Source: Anisakis pegreffii
Lineage: Eukaryota; Nematoda; Chromadorea; Rhabditida; Anisakidae
Length of the DNA: 64,000 bases
Assembly (NCBI GenBank): GCA_035041965.1
Contig: JAPYMA010003029.1
Location: 1 to 64,000 of the forward strand
Direction: 5' to 3'
Shown here: positions 1 through 11,015 of the stretch, piece after piece
Position numbering within the stretch: the first letter of the stretch is position 1
Layout of the letters: every line of letters starts with the position of its first letter
Notes under the pieces: model-generated
The model's input: the letters and a program-made list of their open reading frames with translations, nothing else
What the model was told of the DNA's origin: nothing
Database searches by the model: none
Program-made: the position numbers and the translations under genes

Positions 1-258
1 AACACCAATATCTCTATTAATATTACGCCTGTTATCATGAAACTATTTCATAAACTACGTCAACACATCTCATAGACACTTTTAACACTCACTGAGTATG
101 TGGTATATCCATATCAGATCAAGAGAAGGTAAGAGACTAATTGATAATGAAGTCATTTCAAACCACCAATTAAAAAATTAAATCATCACAAAAATAATCC
201 AATTCCCCACCTTAGTTGAAGTGACCGTAATTCGTTGTAATATATTCGACCAATCACG

Positions 259-327
259 ATGGTCATCGCTTCCATTGACCACTACCGTCACATGTTGGCT
301 CGCTCACTCTCTTGCTCGCTCACCTTC
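259..327 (+). CDS. Possible first exon with strong donor (23 codons)
   Basis: ATG 259 opens a frame MVIASIDHYRHMLARSLSCS and reaches a consensus donor TTC|gtaagt at 328, phase 0. It sits upstream of the 619-811 exon on the same strand, but that exon needs a phase-2 partner, so at least one more exon would be required. Weak evidence. Confidence 0.2.
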
Positions 328-618
328 GTAAGTTTGCACGTCTGAAAGGATCTTAAATGACTAAATCGCAGTTTTCATTATATGTAGTTCAGTACGATTC
401 TTATTGATAATACATTTATCATTTTTAAAACATTCACAAACATTATAAACGATCTACGCAAATATAGATGATTTATGAAGATATCACTTACATTCTACCA
501 AATGTTAGCAATATTTCAGCATTTAAACTAAATTCGAAGATTGGATCCAGATGACCTTCCCACCCTCCACTCTTTAAAAGAACTCATTCTTTATCATATC
601 TCTCCTTAATCTATGCAG

Positions 619-811
619 TCATCGACCTATCGAACAATATGATACTAATATCCATGACAAATCGGAAGATTATTTGAACTTGAAAGATTCAAAGCGCAAT
701 GTCGAATTACAGCAGAAAATAGATGAACCGACCGAAATCATGAATAACATATATAAATATCTATTACGCACCACTGCTCAACCGCACAAACTATACATGA
801 AATTATCATGA
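619..811 (+). CDS. Candidate terminal exon, unknown protein (64 codons)
   Basis: The acceptor ttaatctatgcag is followed by an open frame in phase 2 that begins HRPIEQYDTNIHDKSEDYLN and ends YMKLS at TGA 811. The exon is rich in Asp, Glu, Lys and Gln, as expected for a soluble helical protein and not typical of chance AT-rich frames. AATAAA follows at 835-840, 24 nt after the stop. Upstream exons are not resolved; 259-327 is a possible first exon but its phase does not join directly. No family is recognised. Confidence 0.4.
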
Positions 812-834
812 TAAAAATTAATTATCATGATAAA

Positions 835-840
835 AATAAA
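835..840 (+). promoter_or_regulatory. Poly(A) signal AATAAA after the 619-811 exon
   Basis: Exact AATAAA 24 nt beyond the stop codon at 811. In AT-rich sequence this hexamer is common, so it supports but does not prove the exon. Confidence 0.35.
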
Positions 841-1443
841 TGAATATATCAATATAATGAGTAAGGCAGTCACTTTGATATGATCTGTGGTGATCAATTG
901 GTATGGTACTATTGAAAGACCACTGACAGATCACAGAGTGCACTATGATTAGAACGACATGATCAAAAAAGCACACACATATTATTATGCCACACTACTA
1001 ACGAGTGAATTAAAAAATTTGAAATTGAAAAAAAATTGGGTATAGTGACTTTAATGAATATCAAAAAAGCAAGCAGCCGTACAGTTATTGTAACTTAATT
1101 AAATGTGATTTAAGCCATCATGGTGATTTGGATAAGGTACTGTTCATTGTCATTATGATCAGTTTGAATCAAGAAGAAATACATTTGAAAGGAGGATTGA
1201 TATTGAGACGTTCAACATATTCATTTCTAAGTATTTTAATCGCTCTGACGAGTATATCGCCTTCTGGCAATAAGATAATTAAGAACAACTTCAACAAAAC
1301 TGCTCAACGATTAATATAAAGTATTCCTGCATGCATACATCAAAATGATCGCTAATATCACAACAGCGAGCAAAATCATCCCACAACATCATACTTTTCT
1401 GAAACCGGATAAACTGGAGAACGAGATAGATCTATGAAAATGG
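841..1443. other. Intergenic, no supported gene
   Basis: AT-rich spacer between two genes whose 3' ends face each other. A 63-codon plus-strand frame (1128-1319) is present, but its Ile/Ser/Leu-rich composition and lack of splice or poly(A) context give no support. Confidence 0.5.
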
Positions 1444-2344
1444 CTATAGCTCCTCAGGAGAGCGAGATTGCTCAGTAAAATTTATAATATTCTGAATCTA
1501 GAGGTCTCGGCTTTTGGCTTTTCCTTATGTCGTCTCAATTAGCGCAGAGACGCTCATTCAAATGCATTGTATCACTATGGATCAATTGTTCACTTTACTG
1601 TAGCGGTATAGGCGTTACGATCTTCAAGGTGCCGGTACACTCAGGTTTGCTCGGTAACTTATGAATTTCTTTGCACCATTCGATTGCTCGATATCTATTC
1701 GTTAAGAATATCCTTAAATTTGCCGGGAAGTTTTGATTAAATGGAGAGATATAGCTGTTTTCTTAATCGTATACATGTTGCCATATTCAAGCCCAACGTG
1801 CTTACAAGTTTGCCCAGTAACATCCCCATTGAATACTAACCCTTCCTGATTTAATGAAACTCCCATGTATTCGTTCAGAAAATCGCCTAGGATTGCTGGC
1901 AATTGAAAATTGGAATCGTATAGTAATGAAAATGTTGTTATTGGTGAATGCCGAAATTACGATTATATTGTTGATGACAACTTGGATATTATAATTTTGA
2001 CATTATGAAGTGATCAACAAATGTTCATCGATCAGTGATCCTTTTTGAGTTGTTTGGATCGGGAACAGATTATAATTGCTATTCATCAACGTCAACCGAT
2101 TGAATACGATTTCTATTGGTTACTTTGGTGTTTTTCTACTCTAACTCTATCATATCACGAAATATTTCCGAGTTGTGAAGATCGGGAACAGATTATGAGC
2201 CTTGTTTATCAACTTTCGGCGTTTGAATACAATTCGCTCATCGTAGAAAAGCCGGCATGATCGGCTGCCAAATCCATTCAGTCCGACACCACCGTTATTC
2301 GTCAGCCCAACCACTTTTGGAGTTAGTGCCGTGTTGCTAGTCAT
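1444..2344 (-). CDS. Unidentified small protein, 5-exon model, about 154 aa
   Basis: I do not recognise the family. The minus-strand model is 2214-2344 (ATG 2344), 2019-2078, 1806-1895, 1619-1754 and 1444-1491 (TAG). All four junctions keep phase, and the intron between exons 3 and 4 is 51 nt with a strong gtaagc donor. Exon 4 starts YISPFNQNFPANLRIFLTNR and contains EWCKEIHKLPSKPECTG; the end is NFTEQSRSPEEL. The fourth and fifth exons are the most convincing. The start is doubtful: ATG 2344 lies only 15 bp from the divergent ATG of the crystallin-like gene at 2360, so a further 5' exon or a different start is possible. A competing frame in exon 3 is described under rejected items. Confidence 0.35.
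2047..2236. repeat. Imperfect tandem duplication, two about 65-bp copies 124 bp apart
   Basis: The copies lie at about 2047-2112 and 2171-2236. They share the core gatcgggaacagattat exactly, a preceding gagttgt, and a diverged right half (atcaac, ttgaatac). In the minus frame both copies encode a similar peptide pattern (IVF-x-R ... NLFPI-x-TT-x-K), so the duplication may have been exonic. Confidence 0.7.
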
Positions 2345-2359
2345 TCACAATCCAATATC

Positions 2360-5300
2360 ATGCAGTGGAAAACCATTCTCTTCATGATTGCCGTTCTCGT
2401 ATGTGCAAGCGTTTCTTCTGAAGGTGAGGGTTAAGCAGTACGATTCTTGATGCTTCAACTATAAGTATCATTTTGAGAATTTTATGAGGAATAAGTCTGT
2501 TAACTAATTACGTTTTTGTGTGTTTTGGAGACACGAGTAAGAATATCGGTATGAATTTCCAGCGCATTATTATTTATTTTTGAGCAAATGATATCGACTA
2601 TTGTTGTTCGCTTGCTCACTTAATGCCGAATACTGACTGATTTAAGCGCAGTGACTCGGTTTGTGACTGCTTCTGATTAGATTATCGTTTAGATTTAATA
2701 GCTTATTGCTTGTAGTTGATTAAGATAGCAATTGTGACACTCAAAATAGTCTCATTCAACATTTCTGATACAGGAAACGTCACCGAACAAGCTACTGCTC
2801 CCAACGACGATTCGATACTTGCGGGATTTTATCAACAAATAAACGGTAAGCACACCAATCAATCGAAAATACCCTTTTATTACAATATACAAAAACGATT
2901 GGTTTATGTCAAAAACAAATGAATTACTCTATGTGCTTATGTTTTTGCTAGAAACTGAAAAGTTTGGCGACGAAACAGTTTCATCGTTCTTTCTGAAGGC
3001 TTCGTTTTGTTTTAGGCTGCAGGGAAGTACAAGCAGAGTGTATTCGAACACGGAGACCGGAGTTGTTAAACGAATGCAATTTGAGCGAATGCATAAAAAA
3101 CGTCATTAGGTATTTGCACCTTTACTTAAACTCTGTTTTGAAGTAACGAGCATTTATAAATTAGCAGTGCTTTTAATTCCAAAATTACTCGAACAATCAA
3201 TAATGCTATCGTTTCATTATGAAATCATCACTCTAACTAATGAGAGTATGAGAATTCAGCTTTTGAACAAATGATATGGACTTTTGAACGCGACGAATAA
3301 TCCAACGAGAATTCAATTTCAGTCAACGTAATGCCCGATCACACAACCAAAATCAAACAGTCGCGATTTCGGTGGAATGATATCGTTATTACGCATGCAT
3401 GAAGGAAACGAATATGGAGCAGCAATTTGATACTTCATGATGTTAATAACCTTTATAATGTTTTCTGATTACCTTTCATATATCCTTCGTGTCGTTACAT
3501 TGTTTTTACGCAATCTAATTAAGGTATTTGTTGGTTTTTAATGTTGTGGTATTCACGATCTTTCGAATAAAATATTTCGATCTTGTTGTTGGTCAACGCA
3601 GAGATATTTTGTTGAGAGAATATACACATCATTGCATTGTTTCTCATTTTTCTGGTAATCACTCATCATAATTTGCTGCTATTTTAAACACTCAATGAGA
3701 AACAGATTCCATCACTGAAGATTCGATCGAACTGAGCAATGTTTCGAGTTGGAACGACGAATTTGTGCATCGACGAATTTGTTCGTTTCGCGGTAACGAA
3801 GACTTTTGTTTGGCTGCAAAATTTATTTTCTGCAACTTGAAAATCTCTTTTGAACGTGGTCATCTCTCACGATTAGCAAAAGTTATTCTATCATTGCATT
3901 TGTTTAACTGGAAATAATGAACACACAAAAGTGCACCTGATTTCATTTATAACTGAAAATATTCCGAGTGTATCATTTTAGATTTAACTATTTCACAAAA
4001 ATAGACCAAATTTGTATCGTGCAGTTCGCATTCATAATTAAAAATTGTTCGTTTCTATTGTGATGTTTAATAATGACTATATGAAAGTGCGAATCTGATA
4101 AAATAAAACTGATAAAATCATTGGTTGTTTATGTATATGGCGAAGTCAAAGTGAGGTTTTTGTTTCTCCTGTTCAGCGATCAAACTTAATGTTTCTGTTT
4201 TTTTTCTGTTTTTTTTCGCTGCATTTGATGGGACAAGAATTGAAATGAGTGTAAGGTTCGTGGATCAGTCAATGCTGAGTCTGAGTTTGTTCGAAAAACC
4301 GTCATCTTCTCGCAATCCCAACGGAGTTCGTCGTCGTTGCCGTCGTTCAATCTTAACAAAACACCATTTGTGGCTGTATTGAAACGACCGCTTCCTTCGA
4401 TGTTGTTGTTTCAACCGCAATTGATGATCATCACGAATGCACATTGCTATCGATTCCTGCGCTATCATAATCGCATAATATTGTTTGTTGGGCATTCGAA
4501 GTTGACACTCTTGAGTGAGCATTTTGCCGTTTAGTGAACGCTTATAAATAATTGTTGCATTGCTTCTACACAAAATATTTCGTCTTCGTTTTTTTTCTGG
4601 CATTTTCACTCTGAAATATTCTCTCTCTTCACACTGAATTGTGTTCCCAATAGATTCCCAATCATTATTCTGAACCTTTCAATCAATATTGTGATCAACT
4701 TGGAATGTTTCTCGTCTACACTAGAGCATGTGTGAATATGAAATGGAAATTCGAAGTTTTCACCATATCAAATATGGATTCATTTCTGAAGCTTTATCAA
4801 CACGGCTTTTTGTTCATATCGGTTATTCTGATTGATCCCGAATATGTGAGCTGAATGCAGTTTTATGTCTCTAATATCATTGGATGTCTCTTTCATGATC
4901 GCTTATATCCATTACTGCTTAACATCGCTGCTCTAATTCATCATGAATAATTATCGTCCAGTTAGTATGCACTATCGTCATAGATCATTTACTGTGATAA
5001 TTTTGGAAGTATAAATGATTTTTAAAGCAATGCTCAATTACCGTGATTAAATCTGATCGAATTCCGATCATTCAAATAGTGACCTTCAAGAGTTGTGTGA
5101 TTCATTTAACAGTCTTAGGAGTTTTTTTTCGCTTCTTCAGCGAATGATGTGCTGTTCTGATTAGTGACAAGACCACAATAAAAACGCTGACTTGAGATCT
5201 TCATCAAATAGCACTCATCAATATTCCGGTGATTCATAAAGGAAATCGAAAACCACTCGATTTCGTTCATGAATCATCGATCATCGGAATCAAATAACAC

Positions 5301-6210
5301 TCAAAAAATAGAAATATTCATGTCACTTTTCGGAATGCTTGAGATGATTATGATATCATGATGGATGAATGTGAATGCAACGTTAACTGCTCTCCTATTA
5401 AATCAAAATATGATCAAATGAATTTACAGAGTCAATCTACCAGTGACAGCTATCCTGGTTATCAATAGCAATAGTGATAAAATGAAAGAGATAAGATCTC
5501 AGAATCTCTTCTCATTGATAGCATTCGCTTCGTTGATACCATTTGCAATTTTGACTTTGTGTCCAGTTTCCGACAATATCCCTCCACCAATATGTGCGTT
5601 TCTTTTCGACACAACCGATTGCTCGGGCTCATTTCATCCGGTGCGGGAGGATAGCGAAGAGTGGAATATCGATGAAATTGTTCGTTAGTTTCTCGGTTTT
5701 TCTTATTCTTTTAAGTCCTTTCAAATTAAACTAGATGAGGAACATACTGAAGCGGTGAAAATTCGGATATATTTGCTTACGATTCTTATTCCCTGACGGC
5801 TTATCCACTTACAGCAGAATTACGCTCTCAGTAGGGTTTATAATTTTCAACAGAATGGTAGTCATAAACGAACTCCGCTGATTTTAGTGTTAACTCAAAA
5901 AATGCTATCTCGGTTTCTCCTCAATTCATGTGTATTAACAATGTTTTGAAAAGCTCTTATATGCATTGACCATTTCTATTTAATACAGAATTGACATTAT
6001 TCCTATCATCCAAAAATGTTTCAGTGGAATGATCGCATACAAATGGCAATAATTCGTCCAGACTGTTACCTGGACGTGTTCGATGGTGTCAACTTAACGG
6101 ATAGTCATCGATATTTGGGCGGTGGCACGAGCGAGGATAATGTTTATCGTTTGTCGTGGTATTCTTTCGCGAATCGAACCAGCTCTTATTATTGTCAATG
6201 TAATCCATGA
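2360..6210 (+). CDS. Secreted beta/gamma-crystallin-like protein, 6 exons, 190 aa
   Basis: Exons are 2360-2423, 2774-2845, 3016-3109, 3749-3792, 5567-5679 and 6025-6210; every intron phase agrees. Residues 1-20 (MQWKTILFMIAVLVCASVSS) form a typical signal peptide, so the product is secreted. Exon 3 carries four cysteines (CREVQAEC...ECNLSEC). The last three exons look like Greek-key crystallin motifs: a PPICAFLFDTTDCSG strand, WNDRIQMAIIRPDCYLDVFD, and an SFANRTSSYYC end that resembles the (N/D)-x-x-(S/T)-S crystallin signature. AATAAA lies at 6254-6259, 44 nt after the stop. Exons 1-3 and 6 have the best splice sites; the exon 4 acceptor (gtttcgag) and exon 5 donor (gttcgt) are weaker. The family call is by motif only; a different small secreted Cys-rich family is the alternative. 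Confidence 0.6.
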
Positions 6211-6253
6211 GAATTTATGTTCAGTCAAGATATGAATGTTGATTGATATCAGT

Positions 6254-6259
6254 AATAAA
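6254..6259 (+). promoter_or_regulatory. Poly(A) signal AATAAA of crystallin-like gene
   Basis: Exact AATAAA, 44 nt after the stop at 6210, followed by a T/G-rich stretch (gactgtgtgtctg) suitable for cleavage-factor binding. Confidence 0.55.
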
Positions 6260-6385
6260 TTTGTACAGCTGACTGTGTGTCTGAAACAATTTTTTTGCAT
6301 TCAATCTGGATGCAGTTCAGGAGGATCCACAAAACTTATTTTAAATTAATAATTACTAAACAAAGTCCAAAATTTACAAAAGCAA

Positions 6386-6856
6386 CTAACTAATTTCGCA
6401 TCCGCATGTCGCCAGCTGCTCAAGATTAACCCGATACTGTTCATAGAAGGTCAAATCGATGGTGTTACGCTCTTCAAATGGATCACTGAATGTTTTGAAT
6501 TCAATTTCGAACAGCAATGGATTTGAAGATGAATTGCACGTCCAATTAATGTAATTATTAATTTATTCGACCTTCATACGGTAATTACAGTTGCAAGGTG
6601 CCAGATGGCTAACAGACTGTCAGCAGTACGATTATCTACCGCATAGCGAAGAATTAAACCAGGCGAATTCGAATTTTGACTGAAATTTTCAAATCTCTTT
6701 CGAGTTTATGAGCCATTTTTCATTTCTACGAATAAAAGTGATCATTAAAGAGAACGCTCACTGTGAGATATGCAGTCGATAAATCAAAATTCCATCGGAC
6801 ATGTCATATATGAAAATGCATAATAAATCGAATTCAAAAGCGTGTTCAATATTCAT
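6386..6856 (-). CDS. Unidentified small protein, 3-exon model, about 86 aa
   Basis: The minus-strand exons are 6762-6856, 6614-6679 and 6386-6485, with phases in agreement. The first donor CACA|gtgagc and second acceptor aaaatttcag are strong; the donor CT|gttagc and acceptor aacattcag are moderate. The C-terminus contains NTIDLTFYEQYRVNLEQL and ends TCGCEIS. An alternative reads exon 2 through to a stop (AIWHLATVITV). The open frame also extends coding-like beyond the 6485 acceptor (FEIEFKTFS), which the model drops. No family is recognised. It converges on the crystallin-like gene, whose stop lies 176 bp away. Confidence 0.3.
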
Positions 6857-7184
6857 TCGGCTATTATGATGATATATTTGTAATATTTCCTTTGATCATG
6901 CAAGCTAAAATGATTCTCTCAATCCTATTATCACCATCATTATTACGCATATTTTTCAAATATAAATTCGAATTTGATTCTGATGAAATCACATCCTCAT
7001 CGTGTATATATCTTTGTTGAAGCTCACTATTCGACAAGCGATAAATAATTCTGTAAACGGTTCGATTCAAATGCTTTACAATCGCACTTATTATTCTCAT
7101 TACGATCTATTGTTATGAATTCATATTTATCTCACGCATTACTATGAACACAAATTTGATTTATCTTAGCAATGAGTAATTTTT

Positions 7185-7556
7185 ATGAGCACATGTGTTG
7201 CGATAATGCTTCTACTCTACACTGCTATCTATCCACATCCTCTCAGATATGTTTCCAAATGGCGTTTGAAATTTTGCTCTTTCGGAAGGAGTCATCCAAA
7301 AAACAAACAAAAAACATTCCATTCAGAGTTTACTCGGGTAATTTTGCACTTTAGTGATCATCAGCTGCCTATGGAGTCTTTTGCGCAATGCCGTGAACAC
7401 CCTGATGGCTGGCTGACTGTCATAAGGTTCTGCTGTGCTTTCGTGAAATCCCATTCAGATTCAAATTTCCTGATCACTCGTTTGAATAGTTGCTTCACTC
7501 GAATATTTTCCACCTGCACGTTATCGTTGTCATCAAAAAAAATCTCATCTCATTAG
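7185..7556 (+). CDS. 123-aa ORF with signal-like N-terminus, possible 5' part of the gene ending at 8248
   Basis: ATG 7185 opens MSTCVAIMLLLYTAIYPHPL, a plausible signal peptide, and the frame runs to TAG 7556 with several cysteines. Internal sites (TAT|gtttcc, acceptor gatcatcag at 7363, ATAAG|gttctg) could make it two exons, the second encoding LPMESFAQCREHPDGWLTVI. A second overlapping frame starting at 7172 is also open. The link to the downstream exons is not phase-resolved. Confidence 0.28.
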   Translation: MSTCVAIMLLLYTAIYPHPLRYVSKWRLKFCSFGRSHPKNKQKTFHSEFTRVILHFSDHQLPMESFAQCREHPDGWLTVIRFCCAFVKSHSDSNFLITRLNSCFTRIFSTCTLSLSSKKISSH

Positions 7557-7833
7557 GAGTTATGGCCCAAAACAATTGGAAGAAAACAAACATTGACATT
7601 GCTTTGCAACGATGCTAATGATGTTAATGTTATGAGGTTTTTGAAAACAAAAACAACAACTTGAAAACAACGGCAATGAAAAAGCTAACAAACTCGTGGA
7701 ATTTTTTTTTGTTTGAAACTTTAAACTTCAAATCTTCAAAAACGTTACCGACGCTATCAGCATTTTGCTCTTTTCATATGTCAACGCACGCCAACGACAG
7801 ATAGACAGACTTCTGTCGTTGTGTCACTTGCAG

Positions 7834-8248
7834 GAGAATGCACTGATTTGAATAGTTTTAACTCAACTTCACTTATGATGAGAGTCTGTCTCATAGTTGA
7901 ATCCAAATCATACAAATCATTTCAGCAGTCAATCAAATTGACTGATGATGATGAGAGTAATCATGATCAGATCAGATCAGATCAGATCAGTACTTCAATG
8001 CCTATATCTAGCCGTGTGTCCAGTCAGTGCTCAATAAATTAAACGTTTCTTTAGAAAACTTTTTATCAGCACATTCAATCAGTTCCACTGAGCTTACTGA
8101 ATGGCATGCAAAGTTACGACGTAAAGTAATCAATGCAAATGCAAAACTTGAATGGATCGATGATGCACTGTGCAAAATCATCCTTTTTTTCGAATCTAAC
8201 GAATCTAAAAATATTTTCAAATTCTATCAAAGTAACTATTTTAATTGA
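7834..8248 (+). CDS. 3' end of an unidentified gene, two exons with poly(A) signal
   Basis: Exon 7834-7956 (acceptor gtgtcacttgcag, donor GAGA|gtaatc) and exon 8055-8248 (acceptor cgtttctttag) join in phase 1. The first carries ECTDLNSFNSTSLMMRVC with two cysteines; the second begins FLSAHSISSTELTEWHAKLR and continues NANAKLEWIDDALCK, a well-balanced helical composition. The stop TGA is at 8246-8248 and AATAAA follows at 8274-8279. The Cys spacing would suit a secreted nematode-type helical domain, but I cannot name a family. Upstream exons are uncertain (see 7185-7556). Confidence 0.42.
7965..7990 (+). repeat. (GATCA)n microsatellite in a short intron
   Basis: Five consecutive GATCA units inside the 98-nt intron 7957-8054. 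Each unit contains a GATC tetramer. Confidence 0.85.
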
Positions 8249-8273
8249 GGTATGAAACAAATTAAAAAAGAGC

Positions 8274-8279
8274 AATAAA
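8274..8279 (+). promoter_or_regulatory. Poly(A) signal AATAAA after stop at 8248
   Basis: Exact AATAAA in agcaataaaactg, 26 nt after the stop codon, a typical metazoan distance. Confidence 0.5.
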
Positions 8280-8326
8280 ACTGATTCAATCTATCAACTA
8301 ACTTTCTATATTTGTCATGTGTTTGA

Positions 8327-8437
8327 TTATATTGTATTGATATATGCTCGCAGATCACTGTTGTGGAAGGATTCTCTGAGAATTTCTTTCGAGTCGTTCT
8401 CTGAGGCGATTATCATTTGATTCGGGCAATTTTCAAA
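8327..8437 (-). CDS. Candidate terminal exon, unknown protein (37 codons)
   Basis: After acceptor gactaaag the minus frame reads FENCPNQMIIASENDSKEIL, then RESFHNSDLRAYINTI and TAA 8327. The balanced charged composition is protein-like. It would converge on the gene ending at 8248. The acceptor has little polypyrimidine and no AATAAA was seen, so support is weak. Confidence 0.22.
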   Translation of the reverse strand, partial: FENCPNQMIIASENDSKEILRESFHNSDLRAYINTI

Positions 8438-9967
8438 CTTTAGTCAGCATCTGCATCCGAGGGCGCTTGATTTTGATTTCAGCTGTTTTCCTGACGACAT
8501 ACTAGTGTGTTCACTTTGTTTCTCGAAAAACTTCAGGCAATCAAACTAGTGTTCTACTACCAAAATGATCACATAAACATAATCACTTATCAAGACACTG
8601 AAATTATTCCGAGAAGAATAATTCTGCATATTTACAGTTAAAACTAAATTTCTGCAAATATCATATGACGATTGTACATTAATTAAAAAAGTACATTGAT
8701 GTCGCTTTGTATTCATTTGCACAATGTACCGTTATCTATTCGTTTGTTGATATTTGCAAACGGATAGTAGTTAGTTGTTCGAACAAGAAAAATTGCTTGC
8801 CTTTTTACTAGAAAGATATGAGAATTTGTGTGTTTCGTCATAAGTACATTGAATGAAATGAATGAGTACAATTCACTAAAACTTTCGCTGCTCAATGAGA
8901 TTCAGATTTGTTGAATCAGAGAGAGTTTTGATGCAACGATGGCGATGACGATGATGTGATCGAGGTAGAAGAGCAAAGAGTGATCGCCTAAATAATGCCA
9001 AGCTGCTTTGCACTGACTGATCTAAACGGATAAATTGAATGCAAAAAGCACCACCGACTTCTCACTGAACAACGGACAACGTGTTCGACAACACAAAAAC
9101 TTTCCAAATGATTGATGAACTTCAAAGCAAAAGCAATAAGTAACTGATAACATTGAACGACGGATAATACTGAGCATAAAACAGCAAATGTCATGTTCAT
9201 TTCGCCCACGATAGAACTGTGAATAAGGAAAGTACTTACTTATGATGCCATCGATGTTGCTTGGGATAATTTGTTGGTGTACTGCTCGGTATGGATATTG
9301 ATGAGTATATTTTGGTACGGATATAGATAGATATACATACACCCATACATAGTCAGTTCAGCTTTATGCTAAGCAAATATATCTTTGAATAAAATGTGAT
9401 CATCGCTTATTGTTCGGTTGGTTGTACCGCATTGAAGTAGATTTATTGGCTAAATTCGCTTTGGAGCTCATTCATTCATTTCGTTTGTTACTTCTTTCTT
9501 CTCTTTGAGAGTAGTTTTAAAATCACGTCATTTCTATTCGATTCACTGACATCAACTCCGCTTTGGAGCAAGCAATCATTTTGCAAGATTAGACTCACTC
9601 GTATGACGTTCATGGATGCCAGTTGTATTCGCCGCCAGCAAATCAAGACGAATTTCCGATCAGCTTCACTAGAAATTTGATTATTTAAAAGCGGAATCAG
9701 TTTTTGAGATTGAATATCTTCAAAAGATCTTCACGGAAGAAATTTTTGCAAGCATTCCGCACCTCTTCATCAAATTCACCCCACATATTCCTACAAATCT
9801 TTAATGCAGAATTTGGTTCTCGTGAATTCATTCTCAAACTTCTGGCTTCAAGCCGTTCTTATTTGCATTCAAAAACTCTGAAAAGCTCAACAAATGCAAA
9901 AACGCATTAACTATTATCAACTGATAACAGCGCAGAAATAACTCACTCACATCATCTTGTTGAGTAG
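8438..9967. other. Long spacer, no supported gene
   Basis: Two overlapping minus-strand frames (8988-9342) and a Lys/Arg/Ser-rich plus frame (9704-9910) are open but lack convincing splice context. Otherwise plain AT-rich sequence. Confidence 0.4.
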
Positions 9968-10166
9968 TCCATCCTTCCAAATCCAATCAAATCAAACATT
10001 TCGAGTACTATTTCCTCAAGAAATTTTTCTTGATGGCGTAGATTACTCAACCGAAAATATCGCGGCCGGCTCTATTCCATTTCAAACTTCCCCCAAAATT
10101 GTCGTCCACAACAATTCCACAGTTGCAATCCAATTTATTTGCATCGTATTGTTGTTAGTGCATTGA
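9968..10166 (+). CDS. Candidate C-terminal exon with hydrophobic tail (GPI-anchor-like)
   Basis: Acceptor ttgttgagtag is followed by an open frame to TGA 10166. It contains TFRVLFPQEIFLDGVDYSTE, an N-glycosylation sequon (NNST), and ends in a hydrophobic AIQFICIVLLLVH with no basic residues after it, the form of a GPI-attachment tail. This suggests a surface protein. Upstream exons were not found with matching phase; the frame at 9704-9910 is a possible neighbour. No family is recognised. Confidence 0.35.
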
Positions 10167-10867
10167 GAGTGTTTGTGTGTGCTTCGTCGCTTTGTGTTCT
10201 CCTTCAGAGTGCATTTTCCTTTGGTAGATGGCGCGCCTGAAATTTTCGATTTTTTTTTCAAATTTTCAAACCAAACCAGAAATTCGCCCCAATTGCACTG
10301 CACGCCTCCTATCCAACCAACCAGCCAACCAACACTTGTGGTCGAAAATTTCCGGCAACTGTTGTGGTTGATCATTTCGGAGAAACAATAACGAAACGAT
10401 GCAGAGGCAGAGGCAAGACCAAGTTACAGTAGTCGGTCGTTCAAGTTGTTGCGTAACTGCATCTATCAGCTGACAGAATCTAACCAGCAAATACGTGTTT
10501 GGTTTTTTGTTTGTTTTCCTTTCAAATTCTTCTGAAAATGCTTAAGTTGATTCAAAATAAAGCTAAATGCTCATGATTTTCAGTTTATTGCATAGTTTCG
10601 AACCATTTCATTGAGCAATCCTAAACTCAGTTCCGGTTAGCAGAACTAATATTTGAAATAATTTTGCAGAAGTAATATTTTTGCAAATTCAATCAACTAT
10701 TCATCACCGCTTTATCGAGAACACAACCAGAAATGTCAGTGAAATTTTTTAAAAGATTCATGCGAAACTCATGCAAGAGCTGTATTCAAAAGACCCACTT
10801 AGCTGAAATGCCATTGCATTCGATTGGGCTTGCGGATATCAAATAAGTTTTTTTTGAATTTTTACAG

Positions 10868-11015
10868 TCCACATCGTCTTTACGGCTTGATTTTTGACTG
10901 CATTACTGCAGAAGGCGCACAGAAAGCGCAACTGAAACGTTCAGTAAAGTCAAACGTGAACGATGGAATGAAATTTCTGTGGAATATTCGAAAGTTGTAC
11001 TGCTTACTTGCATGA
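10868..11015 (+). CDS. Candidate terminal exon, unknown protein (49 codons)
   Basis: This exon has one of the best acceptors in the window (tttttttgaatttttacag). The phase-2 frame reads PHRLYGLIFDCITAEGAQKA, then QLKRSVKSNVNDGMKFLWNI, ending LYCLLA at TGA 11015. Base composition is richer in GC than its surroundings. No partner exon or AATAAA was identified. Confidence 0.33.

Noticed and set aside
1714..1902. Minus-strand frame resembling a SUMO-like domain (GVSLNQEGLVFNGD ... GLEYGNMYTI)
   Set aside because: It lacks a diGly end and overlaps, in another frame, two exons (1806-1895 and 1619-1754) that share a strong gtaagc donor and a 51-nt intron. The match is short and best explained as a shadow, although a profile search would be decisive.
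4265..4609. 114-aa basic minus-strand ORF inside intron 4 of the crystallin-like gene
   Set aside because: It lacks supporting splice or poly(A) signals, and length and composition are within chance expectation.
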